From Fidelibacterota bacterium (lineage in GTDB: Bacteria; Fidelibacterota; Marinisomatia; SCGC-AAA003-L08; TS1B11), in the NCBI GenBank assembly GCA_020355065.1, contig CP070656.1, positions 2,698,599-2,734,399 on the forward strand: DNA of 35,801 bases, written 5' to 3'. This document shows positions 25,729-34,161 of this stretch, one piece after another. The translations under genes were made by a program, and so were the position numbers. The notes under the pieces are model-generated. The model made no database searches, was not told where the DNA came from, and saw only the letters and a list, made by a program, of their open reading frames with translations. The first letter of the stretch is position 1. Each line of letters begins with the position of its first letter.

Positions 25729-28623
25729 TTAAAATTTATACCGTATACCCAGATCGGCAGTCCAGCCAAACAACTCCTTGCTGGTTGTAAAGGGCCGGTC
25801 TTTTTTCCACAAATAAGCGCCTTCGGACCGATCGGTGATATTGTTCAGATCCAGATAGAGGCTAAACCCTTCGAAAAGCTCCTGCTGCATGGCAATATCC
25901 CAGCGAACAAAGTCATTATCGTATTCATCCAATTCTTCTCGCACGTCTACATTCCTCAGGATTTCTCCCTGGTAGATCATCGAGATCCGACCGCTGAAAC
26001 CGCCCTTCTCGTAGCCGATGGCCAAGTTGGCTATGTAGTCGGCCTGGCCGATCATGGGAGCGACCCTGACCGTATCAATGAAAATAGATCTGAAGAAGGG
26101 AGGCGGGCCTCTTTCAACGAGCAGAAATGGGTAATAAGTTTCAGAGAAAACGCGTGAATAATTGGCATAGATAACGATACCATCCAGAGGGCTGGGCAGC
26201 GATTTCAGATTGGTTTGAAGTTCGATTTCATAGCCACGTACTTGGGTTATATCATCTACATTTTCTGGCTGTATTATTGTATGTAGCTTTTCCAATCCGT
26301 ACTCTACTTTTTCTTCTGCTGAGACGCGGCGCGTTCTTATGTAGTCAACATCCTCAACTTCCTTTGCAAACACACCGACCGTGAAGAGCCCCAACCGATT
26401 GTAAATTGAGAAAAAGGCATCGTAATTCCAGCTCTTTACAGGACGGAGACCAGGATTCCCTTGAACAAGCAAGGTCCCTTCTTCTTTGAAAGACCGGTAA
26501 GGCACGAGATTATGATAGTCCGGCCGGGTGAGGGTTCTGGTAGCGGCCAGACGGATATCAGACCAGGTAGTGGGCCTGTATCGAATATGTAGCATCGGCA
26601 GCAACTCTTCATTAGTCTGCTGCCCCGTAGTATCGATAACGCCTCTCAGGAGCATCCTTTCTTCGTCGTCGGTAGTCACCGGAAGCGCATGGATGGTCTT
26701 ATATCTATTGATGGTTTGCTCGTAGCGTACACCCGGCAGAAACATCAGTCTTGGCCCGAGATTGAGCTCCATCATCACGTAACCAGCGGTTATCTTCTCG
26801 CCAGCCTCATAACTATCTATTAGAACATCCATTTCATATTCGTACAAAGTATCTGAAGGATCGTCATTAAAATACTCGTAGCGGTAGGTATGGAGAAAAT
26901 CATTGAGATTATCAACATCTAATCCCGGGCCAAACTCATATCTGCCTCCTAAAAAATCACCAGCCGTGTAATCGGGGTCAATATAATTCCCTAATGTAAT
27001 CCTCCCCTCTGAATCCAAATTCCAACGGTCGGGATATTTCGCAGGGAGGGCCTCGACGACTCCAAAATGGGATGTCGTAAACTCCGATGTTTCACGATCC
27101 CTGTTCTTGTCTCGAAATTTGCCGCCCATTTTAAAATAGCCGGCGATACCCTTCCCTAAAGCAAAAGGCATTTTAAGATCCAGCTGCGCAGTAAGGTTGT
27201 CGTCATTGATCCATTCTTGCTCCACGACACTATACTTGAAGAACGTTTCATCCTCCCGACTGTATGCAGCCTGAGGAATGAACTCCGGACCTTGATCTTC
27301 TATGAGGCTATCAGCATTAAAGCCGCTGAGTTCATAAAAGCGGACGGTGTGTGAAAAGGGTGTTTCCTGGGCAGTCTTTGAATATGAGGCCTGCCAACGC
27401 AGGTCTATATTCAGGCTTTTGGGAAGCAGGTTATGTTGCCCGCTTATCGAGTTGGCCGATAACCGCGTTTCCAGTTGACGATCCCTTAAAGTACGTTCCT
27501 GTCGAAAAGCACCAAGATTATACCTGCGTCTACGGCGCAATTCATCCCGGTCGGTCTGACCCCAGAAACTGTTGAAGAGTATTTCGCCATTTTCGAGGCC
27601 AAGGTCAAGCATGAGACTAGCACTATAGCGCTTACGTATTTCGAACCGGTCACCCAAGTTCAAACCATCAATAAGAACATTAGCGGTTCCATCCTCTTTC
27701 TCCCCGCTGATAAAATACCCGGCGTCCATGTAATCGGAACTACGATTGGCACGCTGCAAGCTTCCAGTCAGCATCACGCCGATCTTATTTTTCCAGTAGC
27801 GGTCACTGAGACTTACACTGCCCTTATATTGCCCGTATTCCTCCTCATGACCATTGTAACCGGTTTGAAGACGGGTATTTGTTCGGAATCCCTCGGGGGC
27901 CTTTCTGGTCACAAAGTTGACGGCCCCACCGACGGCATCGCCGTCCATGTCCGGCGTCAACGACTTGAATACCTCGATACCAGCCAACACATCCGGCGCG
28001 ATCATGCTAAGGTCCACCGAACGGTCCTCTGGGTCGGTGGACGGGATACGCTGACCATTAACTGTTATGGTATTGAACCGGGGCGACAACCCGCGCACGA
28101 CCACCTTCTGGCCTTCACCGGCGTCTCGCATAATCGATATCCCCGGCAGCCGGCCAACCGACTCGGCGGCGTTCTGGTCGGGCAACTCCATGATTTTATC
28201 CGCCGATACGATATTGACAATGGTGTTGGAAGCCAACTGCTGGTTGATCGCCTGGGCTTGGCCTTCCAGCAGTGCGGTAACCACCACCTCCCGGCCCTGG
28301 ATGACGGCGAAGGAGAGCTCGATGTTCAGTGCTACCGCTTGATTCTCCTCGATCGTGACCGGAAGGGTCTGGCTATCGTACCCAATGTAGGAGATATGAA
28401 GGGTGAACTCACCGGTAGGGATTTTCGAGATGGAGAAGAGACCGTCTCGATTCGTCGCTGCGCCCAGAGCTGTGCCTTCCAAGACCACATTCGCCCCCGG
28501 TAGAGGAGCACCCGTATCAGCATCTCGCACGGTCCCCGATATGGTTCCCGTCGCACCTGCAAGCAGGTGGACCGCGAAGAAAGAGATCAGTCCCAACTTT
28601 GCTAGATTGGATGTAGGTATCAT
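25729..28623 (-). CDS. TonB-dependent receptor, large sugar-uptake type
   Basis: 964 residues from ATG 28623 (AAGG 6 nt upstream; the TTG at 28629 touches the AAGG and is unlikely). It has a signal peptide (LGLISFFAVHLLAGATG), a carboxypeptidase-regulatory-like domain ~25-105 (ISGTVRDADTGAPLPGANVV ... GLFSISKIPTGEFTLHISYI), a plug ~125-235 (MELPDQNAAESVGRLPGISI, VVRGLSPRFNTITVNGQRIP, GDAVGGAVNFVTRKAPEGFR), and a barrel that ends in the terminal Phe of LGIRYKF. The plug matches the Xanthomonas/Caulobacter-type TBDTs (TIGR01782-like) used for large sugars. No SusD partner is near. A strong promoter and overlapping operator lie upstream. Composition is lower in GC than the enzymes to its left. 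Confidence 0.92.
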   Translation of the reverse strand: MIPTSNLAKLGLISFFAVHLLAGATGTISGTVRDADTGAPLPGANVVLEGTALGAATNRDGLFSISKIPTGEFTLHISYIGYDSQTLPVTIEENQAVALNIELSFAVIQGREVVVTALLEGQAQAINQQLASNTIVNIVSADKIMELPDQNAAESVGRLPGISIMRDAGEGQKVVVRGLSPRFNTITVNGQRIPSTDPEDRSVDLSMIAPDVLAGIEVFKSLTPDMDGDAVGGAVNFVTRKAPEGFRTNTRLQTGYNGHEEEYGQYKGSVSLSDRYWKNKIGVMLTGSLQRANRSSDYMDAGYFISGEKEDGTANVLIDGLNLGDRFEIRKRYSASLMLDLGLENGEILFNSFWGQTDRDELRRRRRYNLGAFRQERTLRDRQLETRLSANSISGQHNLLPKSLNIDLRWQASYSKTAQETPFSHTVRFYELSGFNADSLIEDQGPEFIPQAAYSREDETFFKYSVVEQEWINDDNLTAQLDLKMPFALGKGIAGYFKMGGKFRDKNRDRETSEFTTSHFGVVEALPAKYPDRWNLDSEGRITLGNYIDPDYTAGDFLGGRYEFGPGLDVDNLNDFLHTYRYEYFNDDPSDTLYEYEMDVLIDSYEAGEKITAGYVMMELNLGPRLMFLPGVRYEQTINRYKTIHALPVTTDDEERMLLRGVIDTTGQQTNEELLPMLHIRYRPTTWSDIRLAATRTLTRPDYHNLVPYRSFKEEGTLLVQGNPGLRPVKSWNYDAFFSIYNRLGLFTVGVFAKEVEDVDYIRTRRVSAEEKVEYGLEKLHTIIQPENVDDITQVRGYEIELQTNLKSLPSPLDGIVIYANYSRVFSETYYPFLLVERGPPPFFRSIFIDTVRVAPMIGQADYIANLAIGYEKGGFSGRISMIYQGEILRNVDVREELDEYDNDFVRWDIAMQQELFEGFSLYLDLNNITDRSEGAYLWKKDRPFTTSKELFGWTADLGIRYKF

Positions 28624-28745
28624 ACTCAACCTTGTTTGGTTTTCTTGATGTATGAAACTGAGATAGCTGGCGGGGGAGATGCTCGATCGAATTGAGCATC
28701 ACTGCTGGGCGCGTAGTCTATCCTGAGTTTGATATTAGAATAGAA

Positions 28746-28770
28746 ACTTGGCATACCTGGCATGCCAAGT
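28746..28770. promoter_or_regulatory. Palindromic operator overlapping the TonB receptor transcription start
   Basis: Arms ACTTGGCAT (28746-28754) and ATGCCAAGT (28762-28770) are perfect inverted repeats around 7 nt. On the minus strand the site also reads as two tandem 9-mers, ATGCCAGGT directly followed by ATGCCAAGT. Its position over the -10 box and start point suggests repression, most simply by the GntR-LacI protein at 22673-23827. Confidence 0.6.
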
Positions 28771-28796
28771 GTACATACGCCCGCTGGGTTTGTCAA
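28768..28796 (-). promoter_or_regulatory. Sigma70-type promoter of the TonB receptor gene
   Basis: Minus strand: perfect -35 TTGACA (28796-28791), exactly 17 nt, then -10 TACACT (28773-28768). Predicted transcription starts near 28761, giving a leader of about 138 nt. The -10 box overlaps the first bases of the palindrome at 28746-28770, the layout of a repressible promoter. Confidence 0.65.
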
Positions 28797-28952
28797 GACT
28801 TTATGCTTTCAAAAAGGAGGTAATAACGCTCTCTGGAAGAAGTAGATCAATCATTACTTGGTTGCTTGGGAGGTTGGGAGGCAGTTAAGACAAGCTCTGG
28901 ACAATCCTATTTGTCTGGGTAGACACGTTTGTGTTCATCCAAGTCCCAATGT

Positions 28953-28968
28953 ATGCCAGATCTGGCAT
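28953..28968. promoter_or_regulatory. Perfect 16-bp palindrome ATGCCAGATCTGGCAT
   Basis: It is fully symmetric and lies 8 nt beyond the stop of the downstream sulfatase gene, about 160 nt upstream of the receptor -35 box. Its ATGCCAGAT half differs by one base from the ATGCCAGGT repeat at the receptor operator, so a second site for the same regulator (possibly for looping) is plausible. No T-tract follows on the minus strand. Confidence 0.5.
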
Positions 28969-28976
28969 CGTGTGCG

Positions 28977-30587
28977 CTACACTCCACATCGTCTAGCCCA
29001 CGCATTGTACATGGCGAGGAGCTCCTTGACCAGCTCCGGTTGCTCTCCGGCCAGGTCGTGGAGTTCGGTGCGGTCGGCTTCCAGGTCATATAATTCCCAG
29101 GCGCCATTTTCCACAGAGACCAGTTTCCACCTGCCCCGCCGGACGGCTCGGTTACCCTCGTGTTCCCAGTAGAGGGCATCGTGTCCTTGGCGCTGTTCAC
29201 CCTGCAAGATGGGGAGGAGGCTCTTGCCCTCCAAGGGATGTATATCTCTGCCTTGGTAGGTCTCAGGATATGGTACACCGGCCAGGTCACAGCAGGTGGC
29301 CATGAGATCGATGACGTGACCTCCCTGGTGGTCAATCTGCCCGCGCTGCTTGATCACGGCCGGCCAGCGGGCTACAAACGGGGTGGCAATACCGCCTTCA
29401 TGGACCCAGTGCTTAAACAGTCTGAACGGCGTGTTGCTGGCATTTGCCCAGGCGGACCCGTAGCTCATGAACGAATCCACGCCGCCGGGGGGCAGGCCGT
29501 TGTTCCGCAGATCGAAGCCCAGGGGACTATCCTCGTGGCAGCCGCCGTTGTCCGATAAGAACAGCACCAGAGTGTCCTGCTCTTTGCCGAGCGAGCGTAA
29601 TGTGCGGAGTATCCGGCCGATCCCCTGATCCATCCTGTCGATCTGCGCTGCATAGACGGCCATCTTCAGGTCCATCTCGGCCTTATTCTCGATCGATTGC
29701 CAGGGGGGTACCTCCGCGTCTCGGTCAGACAATGACCATTTGCGGTCAATAAGACCCAATTCGAGCAACCGCTCATATCGTTCCTTCCGCAGGGTATCCC
29801 AGCCCTTCCGGTATGTTCCCCGGTACTTCTCGATATCTTCCGGCAGCGCGTGTAGAGGCCAGTGAGGAGCCGTGTACGATACGTACAGGAAGAAAGGCTG
29901 ATCCTGGTGACCATATTCTGCGAGATAATTCACGGCGTACTCTGAGATAGCATCGGTCAGGTAAAAGCCCTCTTTGGGCGGCACGTACGGCTGGTCATCG
30001 ATGGCGATTACCCTTTTTCTCCCGGGCGCCTTACCTTTCGTGAAGTCGAAGTAATTGGCGGCACCATTGATCAGTCCGAAGTAGCGCTCGAAACCACGGT
30101 CCAGGGGCCAATGGGGTTTGCTTTCACCTACGTGCCATTTGCCGGACATGAGGGTATGATACCCGGCTCCGCGGAGGACTTCCGCGATCGTCACACACTG
30201 GTCGTTAAGATACCCTTGGTACGGTCCTGGCGGCTTGGGATTGTCGGGACGGCTTACCATTCCGCCTATACCGGCCTGGTGGGGATACAAGCCCGTCAGC
30301 AGTGCGGCGCGGGTCGGGCAGCAGCGGGCGGCATTATAGAAATTGGTAAATCGAATCCCATCGGCCGCCAACCCATCGATGTTGGGCGTGTGGATCTCTC
30401 CTCCGTAGCACCCCACGTCGGAAAAGCCCATATCGTCGGCCATGATCAGGATGATATTGGGTCGATTGGCTGCTTCGGTTGTCGTGAACTGCCCCAGGGC
30501 TCGCACCCATCCCGGGGTTGCCAGGGCGGCAGTACCCAAACCCATTGTCGTCAGGAAATCACGACGGCTGTATCTTGGTCTGTCCAT
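28977..30587 (-). CDS. Formylglycine-dependent sulfatase (arylsulfatase type, S1 family)
   Basis: 536 residues with a Tat-type signal (YSRRDFLTTMGLGTAAL), so it is folded before export. The active-site motif is C89-C-P-T-R93 followed by AALLTGLYPHQAGIG; C89 is the residue converted to formylglycine. Metal and sulfate ligands appear as MADDMGFSDVG (D51-D52), SGKWHVG (K151, H153), APHWPLH, and LFLSDNGG. The sequence around the motif resembles arylsulfatase-like S1_4 enzymes, but the subfamily is a guess. It removes sulfate esters from glycans. It is 25 nt after the other sulfatase gene, so co-transcribed. Exo- or endo-action and linkage cannot be read. Confidence 0.92.
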   Translation of the reverse strand: MDRPRYSRRDFLTTMGLGTAALATPGWVRALGQFTTTEAANRPNIILIMADDMGFSDVGCYGGEIHTPNIDGLAADGIRFTNFYNAARCCPTRAALLTGLYPHQAGIGGMVSRPDNPKPPGPYQGYLNDQCVTIAEVLRGAGYHTLMSGKWHVGESKPHWPLDRGFERYFGLINGAANYFDFTKGKAPGRKRVIAIDDQPYVPPKEGFYLTDAISEYAVNYLAEYGHQDQPFFLYVSYTAPHWPLHALPEDIEKYRGTYRKGWDTLRKERYERLLELGLIDRKWSLSDRDAEVPPWQSIENKAEMDLKMAVYAAQIDRMDQGIGRILRTLRSLGKEQDTLVLFLSDNGGCHEDSPLGFDLRNNGLPPGGVDSFMSYGSAWANASNTPFRLFKHWVHEGGIATPFVARWPAVIKQRGQIDHQGGHVIDLMATCCDLAGVPYPETYQGRDIHPLEGKSLLPILQGEQRQGHDALYWEHEGNRAVRRGRWKLVSVENGAWELYDLEADRTELHDLAGEQPELVKELLAMYNAWARRCGV

Positions 30588-30612
30588 ATTCTATATGATA
30601 CCATTGATGATC

Positions 30613-32202
30613 CTAGTGACTTTCAGGCAAGAGGTGTTCGGGGACGTATTGTCCCTCCTGGATGAATTTCGGATTGTACTTGCCGTACTCTTTGAAGCCC
30701 TCGAGGTCGCGCATCCGATTGAAGCGCGGGTAACTCTCAAAGATATCTCCGTAGCCTAGAACGCGCGGATCTCCCTGAGCCGTCAGAACCCGCTCCAGCT
30801 CCGCATGCAGGTTGTCTCTGATCCTCTCGTACGCAAGGTCATCAGCCAGATTATGGAGGCAGCCGGGATCGTTTTCCACCGCGTAAAGCTCCTCGGCTGG
30901 CCGTTTGCCGATGGCCAGATCGAATAAACGCTGTGCTTCTTCCTCCTCCACATTCTCGATGAGCGCTGCCTTGGAGGGAGAATCGTAGTCATCGATGTCA
31001 TGGTACCCGGGCGGATCACCGGCTGGCCAGCGGTCGGGTTTGAAATTGCAGATGTACAGATATTCGGCAGTACGAAGTGCGCGGCTGGGGTAGCCCAGAT
31101 TGTCAGGTCGGGTGTGCGTATGCCGCTCCCGGCCGGTGAGAACGTATTCGCGTTCGGGGTCTATCCGCCCCGATCTGGATGAGTCCAGTATCTTCATCAG
31201 GCTCCTGCCGGTCATCGTTGGCGGTGTCTCCAGTCCGGCTGCTTCCAGAAATGTAGGCGCCAGATCAATGAAACTGACGAGATCGTCCACCGTACGACCA
31301 CCTCGAATCCGGTCGCCCCAGCGGATAGCCAACGGCATGTGTGTCCCATACTCGTACAGGTTGGCCTTGGCCCGAGGGAAAGGCATCCCGTTGTCCGACG
31401 TTACGATAAGGAGGGTTTGATCGAGCTCACCCAGGTCTTCAAGGATCTGGAGCATGCGCGCCAGATGGCGATCGAACCATTCGATCTCCAGGGCATAGTC
31501 CAGTAGATCGCTGCGCACCGCCTTGGTGTCCGGCAAGAAGGGTGGCACCTCCACATCCTCCAGCTTTTTGCCGGCCCGCAGACCTGATCCCTGTTCGTAT
31601 GTACGATGAGGTTCTCTGGCGCCGTACCAGAAGCAGAAGGGCTGCCCGTCAGGACGTGCCTCAAGGAAATCCTTGAAGTTCCCAGCGTAATCGGTTGATC
31701 CGATTTCCGAGGTATCGGCGGTAATGCTATGTCGATTGAATTCCTGTCCTGCCGGATTCCGTTTCCTTCCACAGTCCTGCCAGTTGCCCGGGCCCCAGGG
31801 CTTGCCGGTGTAGCCGACAAAATATCCGCTCGCTTCCAACAACTCCGGGTAGACCTGGTACTTGCCGGGGAACAGACTGGCATGCGTACCGGCCTCTTCC
31901 AACTGCCAGATATTTCGGCCCGTGAGTAATGCCGCGCGGCACGGGCTGCATTGCGGTGCCGGGCAGTACCCGTGAGTGAATAGGATGCCCTCTTCTGCGA
32001 TCCGATCGAAGGCCGGGGTCTTGACGAAGTCGCATCCGTATGCCCCGGCGTGAGGCCATGACTGGTCGTCGGAGATGGCCAGCAGGATATTGAGACGCTT
32101 TGCCCGCCCTCCACACCTGAGAATCAAACCCGGCATCGACAGTGCGGTAGCGCCCAGGCCCAATACCTTCAAGAAATCCACTCGATTGAAACGTTTATTC
32201 AA
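30613..32202 (-). CDS. Formylglycine-dependent sulfatase (heparan N-sulfatase-like S1 subfamily)
   Basis: About 530 residues. The motif C-S-P-C-R, with the formylglycine Cys at 85, is followed by AALLTGRNIWQLEEAGTHAS, as in S1_8 / sulfamidase-like enzymes. Metal ligands lie in ISDDQSW and VTSDNGMPF. Start: in-frame GTG 32223 has no ribosome site, whereas AAAGGGAG (32216-32209) lies 6 nt before TTG 32202, so I take TTG. The signal reads KRFNRVDFLKVLGLGATALS; it has the Tat FLK pattern, but the second Arg is replaced by Val, so export may be Sec-dependent or atypical. It is the first gene of the minus-strand run and is divergent from GH28. Its substrate is probably a sulfated uronate- or aminosugar-containing chain. 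Confidence 0.9.
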   Translation of the reverse strand: MNKRFNRVDFLKVLGLGATALSMPGLILRCGGRAKRLNILLAISDDQSWPHAGAYGCDFVKTPAFDRIAEEGILFTHGYCPAPQCSPCRAALLTGRNIWQLEEAGTHASLFPGKYQVYPELLEASGYFVGYTGKPWGPGNWQDCGRKRNPAGQEFNRHSITADTSEIGSTDYAGNFKDFLEARPDGQPFCFWYGAREPHRTYEQGSGLRAGKKLEDVEVPPFLPDTKAVRSDLLDYALEIEWFDRHLARMLQILEDLGELDQTLLIVTSDNGMPFPRAKANLYEYGTHMPLAIRWGDRIRGGRTVDDLVSFIDLAPTFLEAAGLETPPTMTGRSLMKILDSSRSGRIDPEREYVLTGRERHTHTRPDNLGYPSRALRTAEYLYICNFKPDRWPAGDPPGYHDIDDYDSPSKAALIENVEEEEAQRLFDLAIGKRPAEELYAVENDPGCLHNLADDLAYERIRDNLHAELERVLTAQGDPRVLGYGDIFESYPRFNRMRDLEGFKEYGKYNPKFIQEGQYVPEHLLPESH

Positions 32203-32208
32203 CTTCGA

Positions 32209-32216
32209 CTCCCTTT
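32209..32216 (-). promoter_or_regulatory. Shine-Dalgarno AAAGGGAG that decides a TTG start
   Basis: It lies 6 nt before TTG 32202-32200 of the sulfatase gene. The upstream in-frame GTG at 32223 would place this site inside the coding region and has no ribosome site of its own. Confidence 0.55.
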
Positions 32217-32223
32217 GCTGCAC

Positions 32224-32478
32224 TCAGGGGGTGGCACCGGCTGTTTAACTTATGGCTTAGAGTGACTAGATTGAAGTAATCGCTGACTCTCATTATTACA
32301 GACCGCTGTATTGAGCAGTAGAAAGTAACGAATCGTAGCCGTTTGAGGTAACAATAGGATTCGCGAGTGCAGCGGCGATAGCCTTGAATACTGCGCTGGC
32401 CGGGTGAGCGTTGGAAAAGGTTGTTCCCAGGGACGCGGCACGAATAAAATCACAGGTCTAATCAAACGGGAGATCAAC
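32224..32478. other. Divergent intergenic region between sulfatase and GH28 genes
   Basis: About 255 bases that should hold two opposed promoters. I see no consensus -35/-10 pair and none of the ATGCC-type repeats found elsewhere. A longer in-frame GH28 start at 32404 is possible, but GGGAGA before ATG 32479 is better. Confidence 0.35.
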
Positions 32479-34161
32479 ATGCCTGCCAGGAAATCCAGAT
32501 TTCTGTTTGTTGCCCTTCTGCTGAGTGTGTTTACGGGCAGCATGTTCACAAGCTGTGGTGGTGACCGTGTTTCCGGCGGTGATGCTGCCTGGGACCAGGT
32601 GCCGGCTATCCTGGAGCGGATAAGGCCGCCTAGCTTCCCGGCCAACGATTTCGCTGTGGGGGACTACGGAGCCGTGGCTGATGGGATGACCGATTGCCGC
32701 CTGGCTATCACCGCCGCCATCGAAGCCTGCGCGGCGGCGGGTGGCGGCCGGGTGGTCCTGCCTGCGGGGGAGTACCTCGTGAATGGTCCCCTGCACCTGA
32801 AATCCAACGTGAATCTGCACCTGGCGAAGGGTGCCACGGTGCGTTTTGGGGTGAATCCGGTGGACTACCTACCGCCGGTGCTGGTGCGCTGGGAGGGGAC
32901 GCGATGCTACAATTATTCGCCCCTGATCTATGCCTACCAGCAGGAGAATGTCGCCATTACCGGGTGGGGTACCATCGATGGACAGTGCGAACAATTCTGG
33001 TATCTATGGAAGCTGATCCAGGAACCGGATAAGGCCCGCTTACGGAAAATGGGGCGGGAGCTGGTGCCTGTGGAAGAACGGGTATTCGGGGAGGGGCATT
33101 TCCTCCGACCCACACTGATCGAGTTCTTCGAATGCGAGAACATCCTCATCGAGGGGGTGACGGTGAAGAGCAGCCCTTTCTGGACCATCCATCCGGTACT
33201 GTGCACCAATGTCACGGTTCGCAAGGTTACGGTGCAGCGGGGCAAGAGCAATGACGACGGGTGCAATCCCGAGTCAAGCCAATATGTGCTCATCGAGGAC
33301 TGCACCTTCTACACCCAGGACGACAACATCGCCATCAAGGCCGGCCGGGACAATGACGCCTGGGTGGAGAACGGCGGGCGGCCTACGGAGAACGTCATCA
33401 TCCGCAACTGCGACTTCCGGGGCGAGACGGGAGCGCTGACCATCGGGAGCGAGATGTCAGGAGGTGTGCGCAAGATCTTTGCCGAGAACTGCACCATGGA
33501 CACCACGCGGCGGCCGTTCTACATCAAGTCCAACACGGACCGGGGCGGGATCGTGGAGGACCTGCATTACCGCAACATCGCGATCAACCACGCCACGGAC
33601 GCAGTGATGCTGGTCCAGCTGGATTACAAGGGAGGGACCGGCGGCCCTTACCCCGCCACTTTCCGGAATTTCCATTTCGAAAACATTGCCTGCAATAGCG
33701 CATCCACGGGCTTCCGGATTACCGGGTTGCCGGATAAGACAGTGGATTCCATCTTCATCAATGGTCTTACGATCAACAATGTTGAGCAGGAGGCGGAGAT
33801 CGTATACGTGCACAACCTGATGCTGGATGAAGTACAGCTGGGTAGACTGGGAGCGTCTGCAGAGGAACTTGAGGTTGAAGCGGGTGAGGAGCAGCCAGGA
33901 CGGTTGCGGTGGAAGGATCTGCCAGAACCGGTGCGCCAGGCGTTCCTGGAGGCCTTTAACCGGGTGGTGGATGGCAGCACTGGAGTACCGGCCGTCGCCC
34001 GGGAAGAAGTGAAGCGAGCTTTCGCCGAGCATCCCACTATCACGATCATTGAATCCCTGCGGGCAGCAGGCCGGTCGACGTATCGACTGACCCAGATCTT
34101 CGGCAGTGATAACATTGTGGTGCTGATCGCGGAAGACGGGAGGGTGCTGGAGAGCCTTTAG
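32479..34161 (+). CDS. GH28-like glycosidase lipoprotein with altered active site and C-terminal PepSY-like domain
   Basis: 560 residues. Signal and lipobox FLFVALLLSVFTGSMFTSC (Cys 26). GH28 right-handed beta-helix from ~55 (NDFAVGDYGAVADGMTDCRL) to ~450. The four family motifs are: NDDG at 258-261 (usual NTDG, catalytic Asp 260 kept); QDDN with D281-D282 kept; the usual GHG replaced by ETG (T317 where His is expected) within GALTIGSEMSGG; and the usual RIK replaced by YIK (348-350). GH28 enzymes hydrolyse galacturonans or rhamnogalacturonan with inversion. These changes suggest another specificity or mechanism, not necessarily loss of activity. Residues ~475-560 form an extra domain (RLRWKDLPEPVRQAFLEAFN ... 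STYRLTQIFGSDNIVVLIAE) with a PepSY-like pattern. It is divergent from the sulfatases and followed by the MFS gene. Confidence 0.85.
   Translation: MPARKSRFLFVALLLSVFTGSMFTSCGGDRVSGGDAAWDQVPAILERIRPPSFPANDFAVGDYGAVADGMTDCRLAITAAIEACAAAGGGRVVLPAGEYLVNGPLHLKSNVNLHLAKGATVRFGVNPVDYLPPVLVRWEGTRCYNYSPLIYAYQQENVAITGWGTIDGQCEQFWYLWKLIQEPDKARLRKMGRELVPVEERVFGEGHFLRPTLIEFFECENILIEGVTVKSSPFWTIHPVLCTNVTVRKVTVQRGKSNDDGCNPESSQYVLIEDCTFYTQDDNIAIKAGRDNDAWVENGGRPTENVIIRNCDFRGETGALTIGSEMSGGVRKIFAENCTMDTTRRPFYIKSNTDRGGIVEDLHYRNIAINHATDAVMLVQLDYKGGTGGPYPATFRNFHFENIACNSASTGFRITGLPDKTVDSIFINGLTINNVEQEAEIVYVHNLMLDEVQLGRLGASAEELEVEAGEEQPGRLRWKDLPEPVRQAFLEAFNRVVDGSTGVPAVAREEVKRAFAEHPTITIIESLRAAGRSTYRLTQIFGSDNIVVLIAEDGRVLESL

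Larger units (their letters stand above)
28624..28976. other. 353-bp regulatory gap upstream of the TonB receptor
   Basis: This gap holds the receptor's promoter and operator (28746-28796), a second perfect palindrome at 28953-28968, and on the plus strand an isolated AAGGAGGT near 28815 with no start codon behind it. I see no convincing gene. The receptor is thus probably transcribed separately from the sulfatase pair upstream. Confidence 0.5.

Noticed and set aside
28811-28822. AAGGAGGT on the plus strand as the ribosome site of a small gene
   Set aside because: No ATG, GTG or TTG follows at a workable distance before stop codons intervene.
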